From assembly GCA_964568145.1 (NCBI GenBank), contig CAZMOZ010000001.1:124001-188000 (forward strand): 64,000 nt of DNA. Reading direction: 5' to 3'. The stretch comes from DSVZ01 sp964568145 (lineage in GTDB: Bacteria > Verrucomicrobiota > Verrucomicrobiia > Limisphaerales > J093). The notes under the pieces are model-generated. The model was not told the DNA's origin and searched no databases. It saw only the letters and a list, made by a program, of their open reading frames with translations. The translations under genes and the position numbers were made by a program. Below, in pieces: positions 63,958-64,000 of this stretch (the stretch's first letter is position 1; each line of letters begins with the position of its first letter).

Positions 63958-64000
63958 CTGAAGCTCCTGCGCTCCAGCATTGCCCGTTGCGGTTTTTCCG

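Noticed and set aside
1..64000. Prophage, insertion sequence or integrative element genes
   Set aside because: No transposase, integrase, capsid or terminase-like frame was recognised; only non-coding repeat elements are present.

Overview
The window is a high-GC chromosomal scaffold, about two-thirds G+C by eye, with one 100-N gap, so it is probably a draft or metagenome-assembled genome. Gene content points to Verrucomicrobiota, close to the Pedosphaera/Limisphaerales type. Signs are a pseudopilin with the FTLIELLVVIAIIAILAALLLPAL-type leader, CRTAC1 and tricorn-like secreted proteins, a DUF3472-sialidase, many secreted proteins ending in a short '...FYRLRRK' domain, TAT-exported Gfo/Idh oxidoreductases, and word-like intergenic repeats. 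The assignment is inferred from content; no rRNA or marker set was checked.

Layout. 1-1505: the N-terminal 501 codons of a Cas12b (type V-B CRISPR effector) running off the left edge on the minus strand. 1.6-16.7 kb: secreted proteins (tricorn-like protease, repeat proteins, M36 metalloprotease, twin beta-propeller proteins, DUF3472-sialidase), with clear gene decay at 8-11.7 kb. 16.7-30.4 kb: housekeeping genes (cation channel, cysteine synthase, ornithine decarboxylase-like enzyme, superoxide dismutase, NadA, UroD-like protein, BamD, LptE). 30.7-35.9 kb: a hoxEFUYH operon for an NAD-linked bidirectional [NiFe] hydrogenase, with inverted-repeat elements in both of its non-overlapping gene junctions. 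36.3-38.8 kb: transketolase and a hotdog thioesterase. 39-43.8 kb: two large secreted proteins. 44.1-54.2 kb: one long minus-strand operon: hotdog thioesterase, iorA, iorB, phenylacetate-CoA ligase, ACT protein, small symporter accessory protein, two Na+/solute symporters, outer-membrane porin. 54.7-63.9 kb: gltX, a six-hairpin glycosidase-like protein, a Gfo/Idh/MocA oxidoreductase, gamma-glutamyltransferase and a small repeat protein.

How it fits together. The hox operon would exchange electrons between H2 and NAD(H). The 54-44 kb operon reads as an import-and-activation route for aryl acids or aromatic 2-oxoacids: porin and symporters for uptake, IorAB for oxidative decarboxylation to aryl-acetyl-CoA, the ligase to activate free acid, and the thioesterase as relief valve. 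The IorA here lacks the usual C-terminal ferredoxin domain.

Most notable items are the edge Cas12b, the ferredoxin-less IorA, in-frame TGA codons at expected Trp positions in two genes, a 112-bp direct repeat of a sialidase 3' end flanking 6.3 kb, several palindromic repeat families, and a scaffold gap whose true size can be inferred from the repeat it sits in.
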